From a virus, in the IMG/VR virus record IMGVR_UViG_3300025699_000015, positions 1 through 43,498 of that record: a stretch of DNA of 43,498 bases. One strand, written 5' to 3'. The notes under the pieces are model-generated. The model worked only from the letters and a program-made list of their open reading frames with translations, had not been told where the DNA came from and searched no databases. Positions 23,480-31,093 of this stretch are shown here, one piece after another. Both the position numbers and the translations under genes were made by a program. How positions within the stretch are numbered: the stretch's first letter is position 1; each line of letters opens with the position of its first letter.

Positions 23480-24894
23480 TGGATAAATTTAAAAAACTCG
23501 ATCAACTGATTGAACAAGTCTTGGCTGAGAGAAGTTATTCAATGGATGATATGTATAGCACTGGTAGAAATCTGCCTTCACCCACAACAACATACGAAAT
23601 GCTTAGCCAACTTACTGATCCTCAACGAGAATTAACCGATGGCGATTTTGAATATTTGAAAAACAATTTGGAGGCTTTTACTACTGACATACAAAAGAGA
23701 CTCGTTGCTATTCAAAAATCATCCGATGCATCTCCTGAGCTAAAGGCGAAAGTTCAGTCTGTTTTCGATGTTTTACAGAAAGCTAGTGATGAGAAGCTAA
23801 GACAAAGACAAACAATCACACAACCACAAATCAGATCAGCAGGCGGAGAGGTTGGGGATTTTCCAGATGAACTGAACACCATCATCCCAGAAGCACTTGG
23901 GGACGGTGGTTTTCTAAGTAAAATGAAAGTGGCAACAGATATCTCTACTACATATTTTGATGCGGTAAACGGAGACAAAGAAGCAATTAAACATATCGAA
24001 AACTTAGATAATAGAGAGTTTTTAGCAGAAGTTATGCTCCTAGAATACTTTGCCGAGATTGCAAATTCTTTTGATGCTGGATCGGGTGCTTATTTATTTG
24101 AGTACTTCTTAGCTATGATCGCTGGTGGGAAAGTCACTGGTAAAGACACTACCGCAGCCGGAAAAATGGGTGCCGTTGACTTCGAAACAAAAAGTGGTGG
24201 TGCCGGTAGTGCCAAATATTATTCTAACGCAGCTAATATTGGCCAAGCGACAGGCGGTTTTACTGTTGGCGTCCCCGTTGATTATGTCATTGCAATAAAG
24301 AAGCAAGGCTCTGAACAGGTGGGAAAGAAAGGAAGAGGAACATCAGACCCTGCTAGAATGATGGGTGCTGACATTTATTATTTGCGGGTTACCAGAGTCG
24401 AAGAGGACAGGTATAATTCCAAGTTTAAAATTGCTGGTCTTAGAAGCGACGGCTCTATATCTAGGCAACCCCAGACCACATGGGTCTCGAATAAACTTCA
24501 TCTTAGCGACTATATTGACAGTTCTAGTCTTTTAGGCACAATTTATATCGCTGAGACAAGAACACAAACTTTCAGAGACATGATTTATAAATCAATTTCT
24601 TCAGATGGAAACAAAATCAAACAGAAAATAATACAATTAGTAGAAGATTTCTTTAAAAGTTTAGATGAAGCGGGATCAAGTGCCAAAGAATATGCTGTGT
24701 CTGGAGATGTTGATAAAGGAAGTAACACTCTGTCTGCATTGAATAAAGCAGATTACAGCTTTAATAATCTTAAGGGGTCTCTTGAAAGTACTGAGAATGT
24801 TGGTGATGAAGAAATTCAAGAAAATAAGTTCACCGCCCTTGACAAACTCATAGAAGCGGTTATATTAGAAGAACAAAAGAAAGGAAACCAATAA
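23479..24894 (+). CDS. Unknown protein with matching terminal targeting-like motifs and ExK segment
   Basis: A 471-residue protein starting in a TAATG overlap with the endolysin. The N-terminus DKFKKLDQLIEQVLAE and the C-terminal NKFTALDKLIEAVILE (449-464) are clearly the same motif: both share KF, LD, LIE and a final E. The helix ending in [LV]-x-E resembles T4 capsid-targeting peptides cut by the head protease. In the centre, GKMGAVDFETKSG (229-240) contains D-F-E-x-K, reminiscent of a PD-(D/E)xK nuclease core, with E208 upstream. A role as a packaged nuclease or internal head protein is inferred, not shown. Confidence 0.75.
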   Translation: MDKFKKLDQLIEQVLAERSYSMDDMYSTGRNLPSPTTTYEMLSQLTDPQRELTDGDFEYLKNNLEAFTTDIQKRLVAIQKSSDASPELKAKVQSVFDVLQKASDEKLRQRQTITQPQIRSAGGEVGDFPDELNTIIPEALGDGGFLSKMKVATDISTTYFDAVNGDKEAIKHIENLDNREFLAEVMLLEYFAEIANSFDAGSGAYLFEYFLAMIAGGKVTGKDTTAAGKMGAVDFETKSGGAGSAKYYSNAANIGQATGGFTVGVPVDYVIAIKKQGSEQVGKKGRGTSDPARMMGADIYYLRVTRVEEDRYNSKFKIAGLRSDGSISRQPQTTWVSNKLHLSDYIDSSSLLGTIYIAETRTQTFRDMIYKSISSDGNKIKQKIIQLVEDFFKSLDEAGSSAKEYAVSGDVDKGSNTLSALNKADYSFNNLKGSLESTENVGDEEIQENKFTALDKLIEAVILEEQKKGNQ

Positions 24895-24895
24895 A

Positions 24896-25126
24896 ATGTT
24901 AAACATTATTTTGTTAACGACGGCTCTCGCAGAAGAGCCACAGCCAACTATAGTTTACCAACAGAGAACAGAGATTGACTTTGAGTCTGTTGATATAGCT
25001 GGAGAGATGATAAAGCCGGAGGGCATCTTAACTCAAGAAAGACAAACAGCAGTCTTCAATCCTCTTATTAAACTAAGAACAGATTGGAATGTTGAAATGG
25101 AACAATCAGTAAGCACTATCGAATAA
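24896..25126 (+). CDS. Small exported protein, Myxococcota-like envelope family (tentative)
   Basis: A 76-residue protein with a short signal-like N-terminus (MLNIILLTTALA, then EEPQP). The mature part has EIDFESVDIAGEMIKPEG and FNPLIKLRTDWNVEM then a terminal SV. From memory this resembles small periplasmic proteins common in Myxococcota, with an IDF..v.i.GEL.kP.G....R....FNPLI.lR..F..EM..SV pattern. I cannot check it, so treat it as a lead. It is one nucleotide after the previous stop and 10 nt before GroEL. Confidence 0.65.
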   Translation: MLNIILLTTALAEEPQPTIVYQQRTEIDFESVDIAGEMIKPEGILTQERQTAVFNPLIKLRTDWNVEMEQSVSTIE

Positions 25127-25136
25127 CGGAGGAAAA

Positions 25137-26711
25137 GTGAGACATTACAAAAATGGACAAGACTTAACAAATAAAATTTTATCAGGAGTGAACAAGCTCG
25201 CAGACAATGTTGGATCAACATTGGGACCACGGGGAAGAACTGTCGGCATTATGTATCAGGGCGAAGACATTCCGATGATTACAAAGGATGGTGTGACCGT
25301 TAGTGAACACATTAAATTTGATGATATCTTTGAAAATATGGGAGCACAAATTGTAAAGCAAGCAGCTAAACAATCTGCCTCCAACGCTGGTGATGGAACT
25401 ACAACAGCCACCATCTTAACACGCGGTATTCTTAACAGAGCCCAGAAGTATATTGTTGCCGGAACCTCTCCAACCGAAATGAAGAGAGGAATGGACAAAG
25501 CTACAACCCAAATCGTTGCTCGGCTCCAAGAGATTTCAAGACCAGTCCAGTCAGAAGAAGATATTCAACACATTGCTACCATTTCTGCTAATAACGATAT
25601 TGGTATTGGAACCTTGGTTGCCACTGCTGTTGATAAAGCAGGTAAAGATGGCTCCGTATTGGTTGAAGAGGCCCGTTCTCTTCAAACTTCATTAGACCTT
25701 ATTGAAGGCTTTCGTTTTGAACAAGGCTACATTTCTTCTAAGTTTATTACAAATGTTAGACAAGGGACTGCGGAATATCAGTCTCCCCTTATACTGGTGA
25801 CAGATGAACAAATAGAAACCGTCGAGCAAATATGGCCAGCGCTAGAATTAGCATCCAAAGATGCTCGTCCTCTTGTTGTCGTCGCGAATGAAGTTGAAGG
25901 CCAAGCTCTCGCAGCCATGATTGCTAATGGTGTCCGTGGAACCATGAAGGTAGCTGCTGTCAAATCGCCACGCTATGGTGAAGAAAGGCGCTCTATTCAA
26001 AGAGATTTGTGCGCTTCAATCGGTGCTACCTTTATTACTCGTGAAGATGGTTTACAACTAAAAAATCTTCAATTAAAGCACTTTGGTCAAGCCAAGAGCA
26101 CCACGATTTCAAAACAATGGACAACCATTGTTGGAGGAAAGGGTGATGAGGAACTTATTGAAACAAGAATTGAAGCTGTTAAAGCAGAGATTGGCCAAAC
26201 AGATGATATGCCAACATGCCAAAGGCTTCAAGAAAGAATTACAAGACTTGCTTCTGGTGTTGCTATTATTCGCGTTGGCGCAGCAACTGAAGTCGAAATG
26301 ACAGAAAAGAAACATCGTATTGATGATGCTCTTGAGGCGGTACGGTCTGCTCTAGAGGAAGGAATCCTTCCCGGTGGAGGAGTTGGTTTAATCCGAGCAG
26401 CCCAAGGTCTTCATATTGAGACTGATAATGAAGAGCAAGCTCTAGGGGCACAGATTATTCTCGATGCTATTAGAGAACCACTACGACAATTGTGTCTTAA
26501 TTCGGGCGAGTCAGCAGATATTATTGTAGCTGAGGTATTATCGAGAGAGCAAGCAGAAGGTTACAACTTTCTTACACGAGAGTATGTAAATATGATTAGC
26601 CAAGGTATCATTGATCCTTGTAAAGTTACTCGTTGTGCTCTTCAAAATGCCGTCTCAGCAGCCTCCACACTACTTACAATGAACTATGCTATTGTGGATG
26701 AAAAGGATTAA
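25137..26711 (+). CDS. groEL: Chaperonin GroEL homologue
   Basis: A 524-residue group I chaperonin, nearly full length (E. coli 548). ATP-binding landmarks are present: STLGPRGRTV (27-36), MITKDGVTVSE (47-57), NAGDGTTTATIL (83-94), and late KKHRIDDALEAVRSALEEG then LPGGGVGLIRA. The apical domain carries GFRFEQGYIS and VANEVEGQALA. The glycine/methionine tail is absent. It begins at GTG after GGAGG. It probably folds phage proteins too large or specific for host GroEL. The only candidate partner, a GroES-like protein, is 18 kb away at 6822. Confidence 0.96.
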   Translation: MRHYKNGQDLTNKILSGVNKLADNVGSTLGPRGRTVGIMYQGEDIPMITKDGVTVSEHIKFDDIFENMGAQIVKQAAKQSASNAGDGTTTATILTRGILNRAQKYIVAGTSPTEMKRGMDKATTQIVARLQEISRPVQSEEDIQHIATISANNDIGIGTLVATAVDKAGKDGSVLVEEARSLQTSLDLIEGFRFEQGYISSKFITNVRQGTAEYQSPLILVTDEQIETVEQIWPALELASKDARPLVVVANEVEGQALAAMIANGVRGTMKVAAVKSPRYGEERRSIQRDLCASIGATFITREDGLQLKNLQLKHFGQAKSTTISKQWTTIVGGKGDEELIETRIEAVKAEIGQTDDMPTCQRLQERITRLASGVAIIRVGAATEVEMTEKKHRIDDALEAVRSALEEGILPGGGVGLIRAAQGLHIETDNEEQALGAQIILDAIREPLRQLCLNSGESADIIVAEVLSREQAEGYNFLTREYVNMISQGIIDPCKVTRCALQNAVSAASTLLTMNYAIVDEKD

Positions 26712-26717
26712 AAAATT

Positions 26718-26978
26718 ATGGATGCTGAAGGACAATTGTTACAACTTATTCAAGAACTTAGGGGTGATATCGCCCGTATTTCAGAAAAGCAAGACGAAAT
26801 GAATGCCGACATTAAACAGATAAAAGAAGCTGTGTATAACCCTGATTCAGGGCTCTATGCACGGATGAGGGATCTTGAACAGTGGAAGCAGACATATTCT
26901 AAAGTTAGTTGGGCTGTCGCTGCTACATTGCTAGCACTAATTACAGCATCATTTTATAATGTGCTCGTTGGCGTTTGA
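26718..26978 (+). CDS. Coiled-coil protein with C-terminal membrane span; holin-like candidate
   Basis: An 86-residue protein. A heptad-like helix (about 1-40) is followed by a charged linker (ARMRDLEQWKQ) and a C-terminal transmembrane segment (VSWAVAATLLALITASFYNVL). This layout is shared by XhlA-like and other holin-associated phage proteins, so it may help the endolysin at 22583 reach the cell wall. It is also compatible with any small tail-anchored protein. Its TGA is inside the next promoter's -35. Confidence 0.65.
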   Translation: MDAEGQLLQLIQELRGDIARISEKQDEMNADIKQIKEAVYNPDSGLYARMRDLEQWKQTYSKVSWAVAATLLALITASFYNVLVGV

Positions 26979-27003
26979 CAAACAACCATAAACATGTTAT
27001 ATT
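26975..27003 (+). promoter_or_regulatory. Sigma70-type promoter, extended -10
   Basis: TTGACA, 17-nt spacer, TGtTATATT. The TGA in TTGACA ends the previous gene. Leader about 17 nt, with CGGAGG before the ATG at 27027. Confidence 0.85.
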
Positions 27004-27026
27004 AAATTATATACCTCGGAGGAAAA

Positions 27027-27332
27027 ATGAGAGTTAGATTATCATATTCGGTGGAGCTTGAAGAAGTTCCAGAGACAGTTGCGGACCTTATTTCTGATGC
27101 ACAACAATCAATCGGATCGGTAAACACAAATATTGAGTCAGTGGTCAACACATTGCTTAATGAAGCCCCTAATGTTTTAGATGTCGTCAATCAAATAGAC
27201 AGAACACGACAACAATTAGGAGCTTTAGATGCTCGATTGAATGAATGCGAATCAATGTTAATTGGTTATCATAAAGCCATGTATGAAGGTGCGAATACAG
27301 ACGCACCATTAAAGGAGAACCCAGAAGAATGA
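27027..27332 (+). CDS. Helical hypothetical protein
   Basis: A 101-residue protein. A beta start (RVRLSYSVELEEVP) leads into helical, glutamine/asparagine-rich sequence (VADLISDAQQSIGSVNTNIE). First gene of a tight six-gene run (27027-28811). Not recognised. Confidence 0.65.
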   Translation: MRVRLSYSVELEEVPETVADLISDAQQSIGSVNTNIESVVNTLLNEAPNVLDVVNQIDRTRQQLGALDARLNECESMLIGYHKAMYEGANTDAPLKENPEE

Positions 27333-27568
27333 AATGTTATATTAAAGGAGACTTAATCGAAGTCCCACAAAATGTGCTGCTTTTTAATGAAGAATCTATG
27401 CATAAGAGTATGCTTTTTCCCAAAGCAATCACAAGCCGACCTCACATCGGTTGTGTCGTCTCAACTGAAAACGGAGGCGATGTATTGAAAGTTTTCATCA
27501 AAGAACAGTACTTTTTGGTGAAGGCAAAGGATGTTCACTTTGCTAAGGAGATGGCCAATGCTTGTTGA
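27329..27568 (+). CDS. Small beta-rich hypothetical protein
   Basis: A 79-residue protein with ATGA overlap. Sequence is strand-rich (IGCVVSTENGGDVLKVFIKE) with an N-terminal YIKGDLIEVP that is weakly similar to the GDLV core but differently placed. I do not count it in the family. Function unknown. Confidence 0.6.
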   Translation: MKCYIKGDLIEVPQNVLLFNEESMHKSMLFPKAITSRPHIGCVVSTENGGDVLKVFIKEQYFLVKAKDVHFAKEMANAC

Positions 27569-27848
27569 ATTACTTAAGGTTGATGTGGTTAATGACGCTC
27601 AACCACACAAATCTGTTAAGATAGACCGAATTATGATTAATCCTGCGCATGTTATTTCTATTATTGAAGATAATTTACAATATCATCAGATAAAAGAGTC
27701 TCTAATGGAAGCAGGTGTACACAAAGACCTTTCTATTTCCCAAGTAACGGTCTCAAATGGATCACAGGTCCAAAAAATGTCTGTCTTAGGAACGCCTCGG
27801 TCAATTAGAGAGCGTCTAAGTGGAAAAAAACAACTATTGAGAGGTTAA
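27558..27848 (+). CDS. Hypothetical protein, FlbD-like pattern
   Basis: A 96-residue protein; the ATG at 27558 lies 11 nt inside the previous gene, with AAGGAG eight nt upstream. RIMINPAHVISIIED followed by ISQVTVSNGSQ and VLGTPRSIRERL has the order seen in small FlbD-like and phage proteins (iNp-x-hI-x-i-e, then l-x-nG, then V-x-g-s-x-x-e-I). The function of the phage versions is unknown. Confidence 0.6.
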   Translation: MLVELLKVDVVNDAQPHKSVKIDRIMINPAHVISIIEDNLQYHQIKESLMEAGVHKDLSISQVTVSNGSQVQKMSVLGTPRSIRERLSGKKQLLRG

Positions 27849-27849
27849 A

Positions 27850-28116
27850 ATGTATTATTATCATATTATAGGATTCGGGTCGTGTATCTGGTGTCAGCGA
27901 GCTAATCAGCTAGCAAGCCAAGAGTGCCTTCCGTATGTTGCCTCGTGGATCGAAAATTCTCCGGACCTTTTGGAGTGGTATAAAACTAATTATGGCATGA
28001 AGACAGTACCAATTGTCTTAAAATTGAACACGGAGAGCGATGAAATAAATGTCATCGGAGGATATACAGACTTTAAAGAATACATTGACGCAGGATTACA
28101 TACAAGCAGCGATTAG
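27850..28116 (+). CDS. Glutaredoxin-like thiol oxidoreductase
   Basis: An 88-residue thioredoxin-fold protein. The redox site is C12-I-W-C15 (GSCIWCQRA) after the first strand YYYHIIGFG. The cis-proline segment is MKTVPIVLKL and the end is IGGYTDFKEYI, as in glutaredoxins. It could recycle thiols for reductases, though the class II reductase's usual donor is thioredoxin. It starts one base after the previous stop. Confidence 0.82.
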   Translation: MYYYHIIGFGSCIWCQRANQLASQECLPYVASWIENSPDLLEWYKTNYGMKTVPIVLKLNTESDEINVIGGYTDFKEYIDAGLHTSSD

Positions 28117-28474
28117 TAAGTTAACAGCTTATGCTTATGCGGAGCTATATGTAAGCGTTGATTTTGCCTTTGAAAGTGAAGAATGCTCCTTTGGATCAGA
28201 TCCACTAGATACTTTTTTTATTGGTGACATAGAAATAGGTGAAGATTTAACACCAGAAGAACAATACTATGCCCTAATTCACGAAGTTGGCCACGCCGTA
28301 CTATTTATAGAAAGAGATGAGAATAAAAACATTATTTTAAATGAAACCAAGGCATGGATTCGAGGCTTACAGCTTACAAACCAACTAAATTTAACTATTA
28401 ATGAAGATAAATTCTCTCAAGAGATGCTCAAAGCACTCAATTTTTATAACAAAGAGGTAAAAAATGATAGTTGA
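28049..28474 (+). CDS. HExxH metallopeptidase-like protein
   Basis: A 141-residue protein with a zinc-protease motif ALIHEVGHAVLF (H78-E79-x2-H82) and a downstream glutamate in NETKAW (E99). This matches gluzincin-type or ImmA/IrrE-like small proteases. The ATG at 28049 lies 68 nt inside the glutaredoxin gene; a TTG at 28085 is an alternative start, and neither has an ideal SD. Short acidic domains precede the active site. Target unknown: repressor cleavage, as by ImmA, or removal of a host protein are both possible. Confidence 0.75.
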   Translation: MSSEDIQTLKNTLTQDYIQAAISKLTAYAYAELYVSVDFAFESEECSFGSDPLDTFFIGDIEIGEDLTPEEQYYALIHEVGHAVLFIERDENKNIILNETKAWIRGLQLTNQLNLTINEDKFSQEMLKALNFYNKEVKNDS

Positions 28475-28811
28475 TAAGCCATGGGGTCACGAAGAAGTAT
28501 GGGCTCTGACAGATTACTATGCTGGGAAAATAATTTATATTAATGAGGGAAAAAGACTCTCTCTTCAATATCATAAAGTAAAACAAGAAACCATTTATGT
28601 TCTAGAAGGAACACTAGAGTTGATTTTAGACGAGCAGTCTCGAAAACACAATAGAGTAATTATATTAAAGCCGGGACAGTATTATCATATTGAGCCCTAT
28701 ACATTACATCGCTTCTGTGCCTCTCAAGGTTCCGATGTCAAGGTCATGGAAGTCTCAACCACACAATTAAATGATATTGTGAGGATAGAGGACGATTACT
28801 CCAGAAAGTGA
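28464..28811 (+). CDS. Cupin-fold protein, mannose-6-phosphate isomerase-like
   Basis: A 115-residue single cupin. It opens KPWGHEEVWALTDYYAGKII, the style of the C-terminal cupin in type II mannose-6-phosphate isomerases. RLSLQYHKVKQETIYVLEGT then LKPGQYYHIEPYTLHRF provides the two cupin motifs, with H37, E42 and the later histidine as likely metal ligands. It may act on a sugar phosphate or sugar nucleotide. Overlaps the previous stop by 11 nt. A terminator follows. Confidence 0.8.
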   Translation: MIVDKPWGHEEVWALTDYYAGKIIYINEGKRLSLQYHKVKQETIYVLEGTLELILDEQSRKHNRVIILKPGQYYHIEPYTLHRFCASQGSDVKVMEVSTTQLNDIVRIEDDYSRK

Positions 28812-28832
28812 ATAAAAACTTAGCAATTCTTC

Positions 28833-28858
28833 AAGCGGCCCCTACTGGCCGCTTTTTT
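28833..28858 (+). terminator. Rho-independent terminator after cupin gene
   Basis: Stem AAGCGGCC / GGCCGCTT with a six-base loop, followed by a run of T. It ends the transcript of 27027-28811. Confidence 0.9.
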
Positions 28859-28888
28859 GTTGACTATTTATTATACCGGGGGTATGTT

Positions 28889-29578
28889 ATGAAACGGTTA
28901 AAAGCTTTATTTATGATGGCAGTTTGTGTCTCACTGATGGGTATTGGACCCATACTTGGGAAAAACGATTTTGGCAAAAAGGTAGACTCATCATATAACA
29001 TTTTATGTTTTAAGAATAATTTATTAGTAGGCTCAGGCTCAGGAAATCATTTTAAAGTAAGGGGAACACCATTTGTGACGACAGCCGCCCATGTAGTTGA
29101 CACTTGCGATACTGTAGCTGTTGTTGAAGGTAATGGCGAGGTATATCAATTGGATTTAGTGATTATAGATATTTTAGTAGACTGGGCTGTTCTGAAGCCA
29201 AAGCGACCATTACTTTTACCTCCAGCTAAATTCTATAGAAAGTCTATAGATGTGGGTGATCGTGTGGATATGTTAGCATGGCCATCTGATTATGGAATGA
29301 TTTATGCTGAAGGGATGATCTCAGGCCACAGAAACTTAAGTATTTATATTCAAACATTTTGTTGGTTAGGTTCTTCTGGTGCTGCTGTTTTTACAGATGA
29401 GGGCGCTTTCGTGGGATTGGTTCATGGAATTAAAGTTGGTTGGTATGACCCCGCAATGCCACCCCAGTTATTAAATGGTATGTGCTTGGTGAGACCAATG
29501 ACAAACATATCCGATATTGAAATTTATGAGGCAGTTCGCAGCTATGATGGAGGTGAAGCGCGGTACCTTATTCACTGA
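28889..29578 (+). CDS. Exported trypsin-like serine protease
   Basis: A 229-residue protein starting at the ATG after CCGGGGG; the longer frame upstream reads through the terminator. Residues 1-22 form a signal peptide or membrane anchor (MKRLKALFMMAVCVSLMG). The chymotrypsin-fold triad is in place: H68 in TTAAHVVDTC, D98 in VDWAVLKP, and S163 in GSSGAAVF. LGSSGAAVFTDEGAFVGLVHG is the usual serine-site block. It probably works in the periplasm or outside the inner membrane. A cellular-like secreted protease on a phage is unusual; receptor change or superinfection exclusion are guesses. Confidence 0.85.
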   Translation: MKRLKALFMMAVCVSLMGIGPILGKNDFGKKVDSSYNILCFKNNLLVGSGSGNHFKVRGTPFVTTAAHVVDTCDTVAVVEGNGEVYQLDLVIIDILVDWAVLKPKRPLLLPPAKFYRKSIDVGDRVDMLAWPSDYGMIYAEGMISGHRNLSIYIQTFCWLGSSGAAVFTDEGAFVGLVHGIKVGWYDPAMPPQLLNGMCLVRPMTNISDIEIYEAVRSYDGGEARYLIH

Positions 29579-29804
29579 TTGTGGTAAGATAGGTATGATA
29601 GTTAAAATATACAAAGTTGGAGCCAGAAGCGATGAAGCCGCAAGCATTGTGTGGCATGAAACATATGAAATCTATTATGCTGATGGATCGGTGGCTTTCA
29701 TAAACAAAGGGTCTTTTGATAGCATGGTAGAGTCGGAGATCATTAAAATCTTATCTCCTTCTACTTTAATGCCACAACCACTGAGCTTTTTCCAATGGCT
29801 CTAG
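29547..29804 (+). CDS. Small GDLV-family-like protein
   Basis: An 85-residue protein overlapping the protease gene by 32 nt (ATG at 29544 is an alternative). The core VKRGTLFTDCGKIGMIVKIY has the family's G-[ST]-L turn followed by an IGMIVKI strand, then TYEIYYADGSVAFI. A divergent member of the small SH3/KOW-like set. Confidence 0.5.
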   Translation: MEVKRGTLFTDCGKIGMIVKIYKVGARSDEAASIVWHETYEIYYADGSVAFINKGSFDSMVESEIIKILSPSTLMPQPLSFFQWL

Positions 29805-29810
29805 TGTGAG

Positions 29811-30086
29811 ATGAAATTTACTAATGAACAAATTTATCAAATGGATTGCTATTTATGGCTAGATTATTGTATAGAAAGTATCTGGGTTTATTATAAAATC
29901 AATTATGGTGGTCGCATCTTTGTGGATGATGAAGAGGAAGAACACATTGCTTTCCTAATGGAATGTATTTACGACTTCGAAGCCAACATCTTAGAAATTT
30001 TAAATAAACATAACATTAGCTTTAGTATGCTAACACAGTATAAGGAGATGAATAATGTTTCACATTGGCCAACTCGTTATAGTTAA
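29811..30086 (+). CDS. Small acidic helical hypothetical protein
   Basis: A 91-residue protein, aromatic-rich near the start (CYLWLDYCIESIWVYYK) with an acidic stretch (DDEEEEH). Not recognised. The next gene begins 32 nt before its stop. Confidence 0.55.
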   Translation: MKFTNEQIYQMDCYLWLDYCIESIWVYYKINYGGRIFVDDEEEEHIAFLMECIYDFEANILEILNKHNISFSMLTQYKEMNNVSHWPTRYS

Positions 30087-30249
30087 ATCCGTTGGAGAGA
30101 ATTATTATTTAGGCATCATCTTAAATAATCTTTTATATTTAAACGCTTTCGAAGATGCTTTTTATCAAGTGTATTTGATACATACAGCAGAAGATGTCAC
30201 TGTCCCTGCTGAATTTATTATGCCGCTACCTGCTGTGGGTAAATCCTAG
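30055..30249 (+). CDS. Small GDLV-family SH3/KOW-like protein
   Basis: A 64-residue protein after AAGGAG. Core FHIGQLVIVKS, then a YLGIILNN strand and VYLIHTAED; a typical compact family member. Overlaps the previous gene by 32 nt. Confidence 0.6.
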   Translation: MFHIGQLVIVKSVGENYYLGIILNNLLYLNAFEDAFYQVYLIHTAEDVTVPAEFIMPLPAVGKS

Positions 30250-30261
30250 TGGAGTATTTTT

Positions 30262-30534
30262 ATGGGTGAAGAGACAGAATTCAAGGTGGGAGATTTAGTT
30301 TATTTTAATGTGGGTTATTACTTCGATCACATCGATATTGATAAAAAGGTGGGCGGAGATACTCTATTTATTATAACTGAGATGCTTGGTGCTACTACTA
30401 TTTGTATTATAAAACCTGTCAAATATTTGCGAGGAGTAGGGACTGGTTGGTATTTTGATACTGGATTAGAATATAAAATCCTTTCTAAGTTTTTAATCAA
30501 GGCTACTGATGTATCTGCGAGACTAGAGCCATAA
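30262..30534 (+). CDS. Small GDLV-family SH3/KOW-like protein
   Basis: A 90-residue protein with core FKVGDLVYFNVG, followed by a long insert and strands (TLFIITEMLG, TICIIKPVKY). One of the larger members. GTGGAG lies about 7 nt upstream. Confidence 0.65.
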   Translation: MGEETEFKVGDLVYFNVGYYFDHIDIDKKVGGDTLFIITEMLGATTICIIKPVKYLRGVGTGWYFDTGLEYKILSKFLIKATDVSARLEP

Positions 30535-30547
30535 AAAATGTTTTTTC

Positions 30548-30575
30548 TTGACAAACCCTCAAATCGTGATACATT
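30548..30575 (+). promoter_or_regulatory. Sigma70-type promoter, extended -10 (TACATT variant)
   Basis: TTGACA, 16-nt spacer, TGaTACATT, preceded by a T-run. Leader about 24 nt to the ATG at 30600. Confidence 0.78.
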
Positions 30576-30599
30576 ACATATATCAAAAAGGAGATTTTA

Positions 30600-30881
30600 A
30601 TGGCTTATGCACAAAACTGGCGAAATAATAAACACACAGCAGAAGAAGTTATGGCTGAATTACATAAAATAGCCCCTAATTACACTAAAAATGCCTTTAC
30701 GGTTCGTATAGGCATGGATGATGGGGGAAAGATGCTACAGGTTATCACAGCCCTCAATGAAGACGGTTCTAGCCCCTATGTAGGTGGCCACCCAACAAAC
30801 TTTATGGGGTGGCGATGCTGCTGGTTTAATTGGCCCCCTGCTCTCTTGGAGGACCTGATGAATCCCTCTGAGGATTCATGA
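30600..30881 (+). CDS. Hypothetical protein
   Basis: A 93-residue protein with AAAAAGGAG upstream. A basic helical start, then beta-rich sequence (FTVRIGMDDGGKMLQVI) and a tryptophan/cysteine-rich patch (MGWRCCWFNWPP). Not recognised. Its final codons lie in a hairpin that includes the next start codon. Confidence 0.65.
   Translation: MAYAQNWRNNKHTAEEVMAELHKIAPNYTKNAFTVRIGMDDGGKMLQVITALNEDGSSPYVGGHPTNFMGWRCCWFNWPPALLEDLMNPSEDS
30858..30879 (+). promoter_or_regulatory. Hairpin over a start codon, translational coupling
   Basis: A perfect 8-bp inverted repeat, ATGAATCC / GGATTCAT, with a six-base loop. Its right arm contains the first two bases of the next gene's ATG (30878), and its loop edge holds the GAGGA site. 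A ribosome finishing the upstream gene would open it. Confidence 0.5.
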
Positions 30882-31093
30882 ATGACCTAGTTGGTTCTGT
30901 TGTTATTCTTGATGACCATGTCTGTGGCACACTTATTGGTGTAATTATTAGAGCAGTATGGTCACCTATCATGGACGATCACATTTTAACCATAAAGTGG
31001 ACAGATCTTGAAGAAGATGTCTATAGTTATAGCTATTTAAGAAAATACATACACTCACAGAGAGTTCAAGCCCATGCCACTAACCATCCATAA
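30878..31093 (+). CDS. Small GDLV-family SH3/KOW-like protein
   Basis: A 71-residue protein starting in an ATGA overlap. Core DLVGSVVILDDH, then TLIGVIIRAV and TIKWTDL strands. Family member by pattern. Confidence 0.55.
   Translation: MNDLVGSVVILDDHVCGTLIGVIIRAVWSPIMDDHILTIKWTDLEEDVYSYSYLRKYIHSQRVQAHATNHP

Noticed and set aside
28860-28888. Promoter TTGACT with 17-nt spacer before the exported protease
   Set aside because: The -10 (TATGTT) abuts the start codon and overlaps the SD region, so it is implausible.
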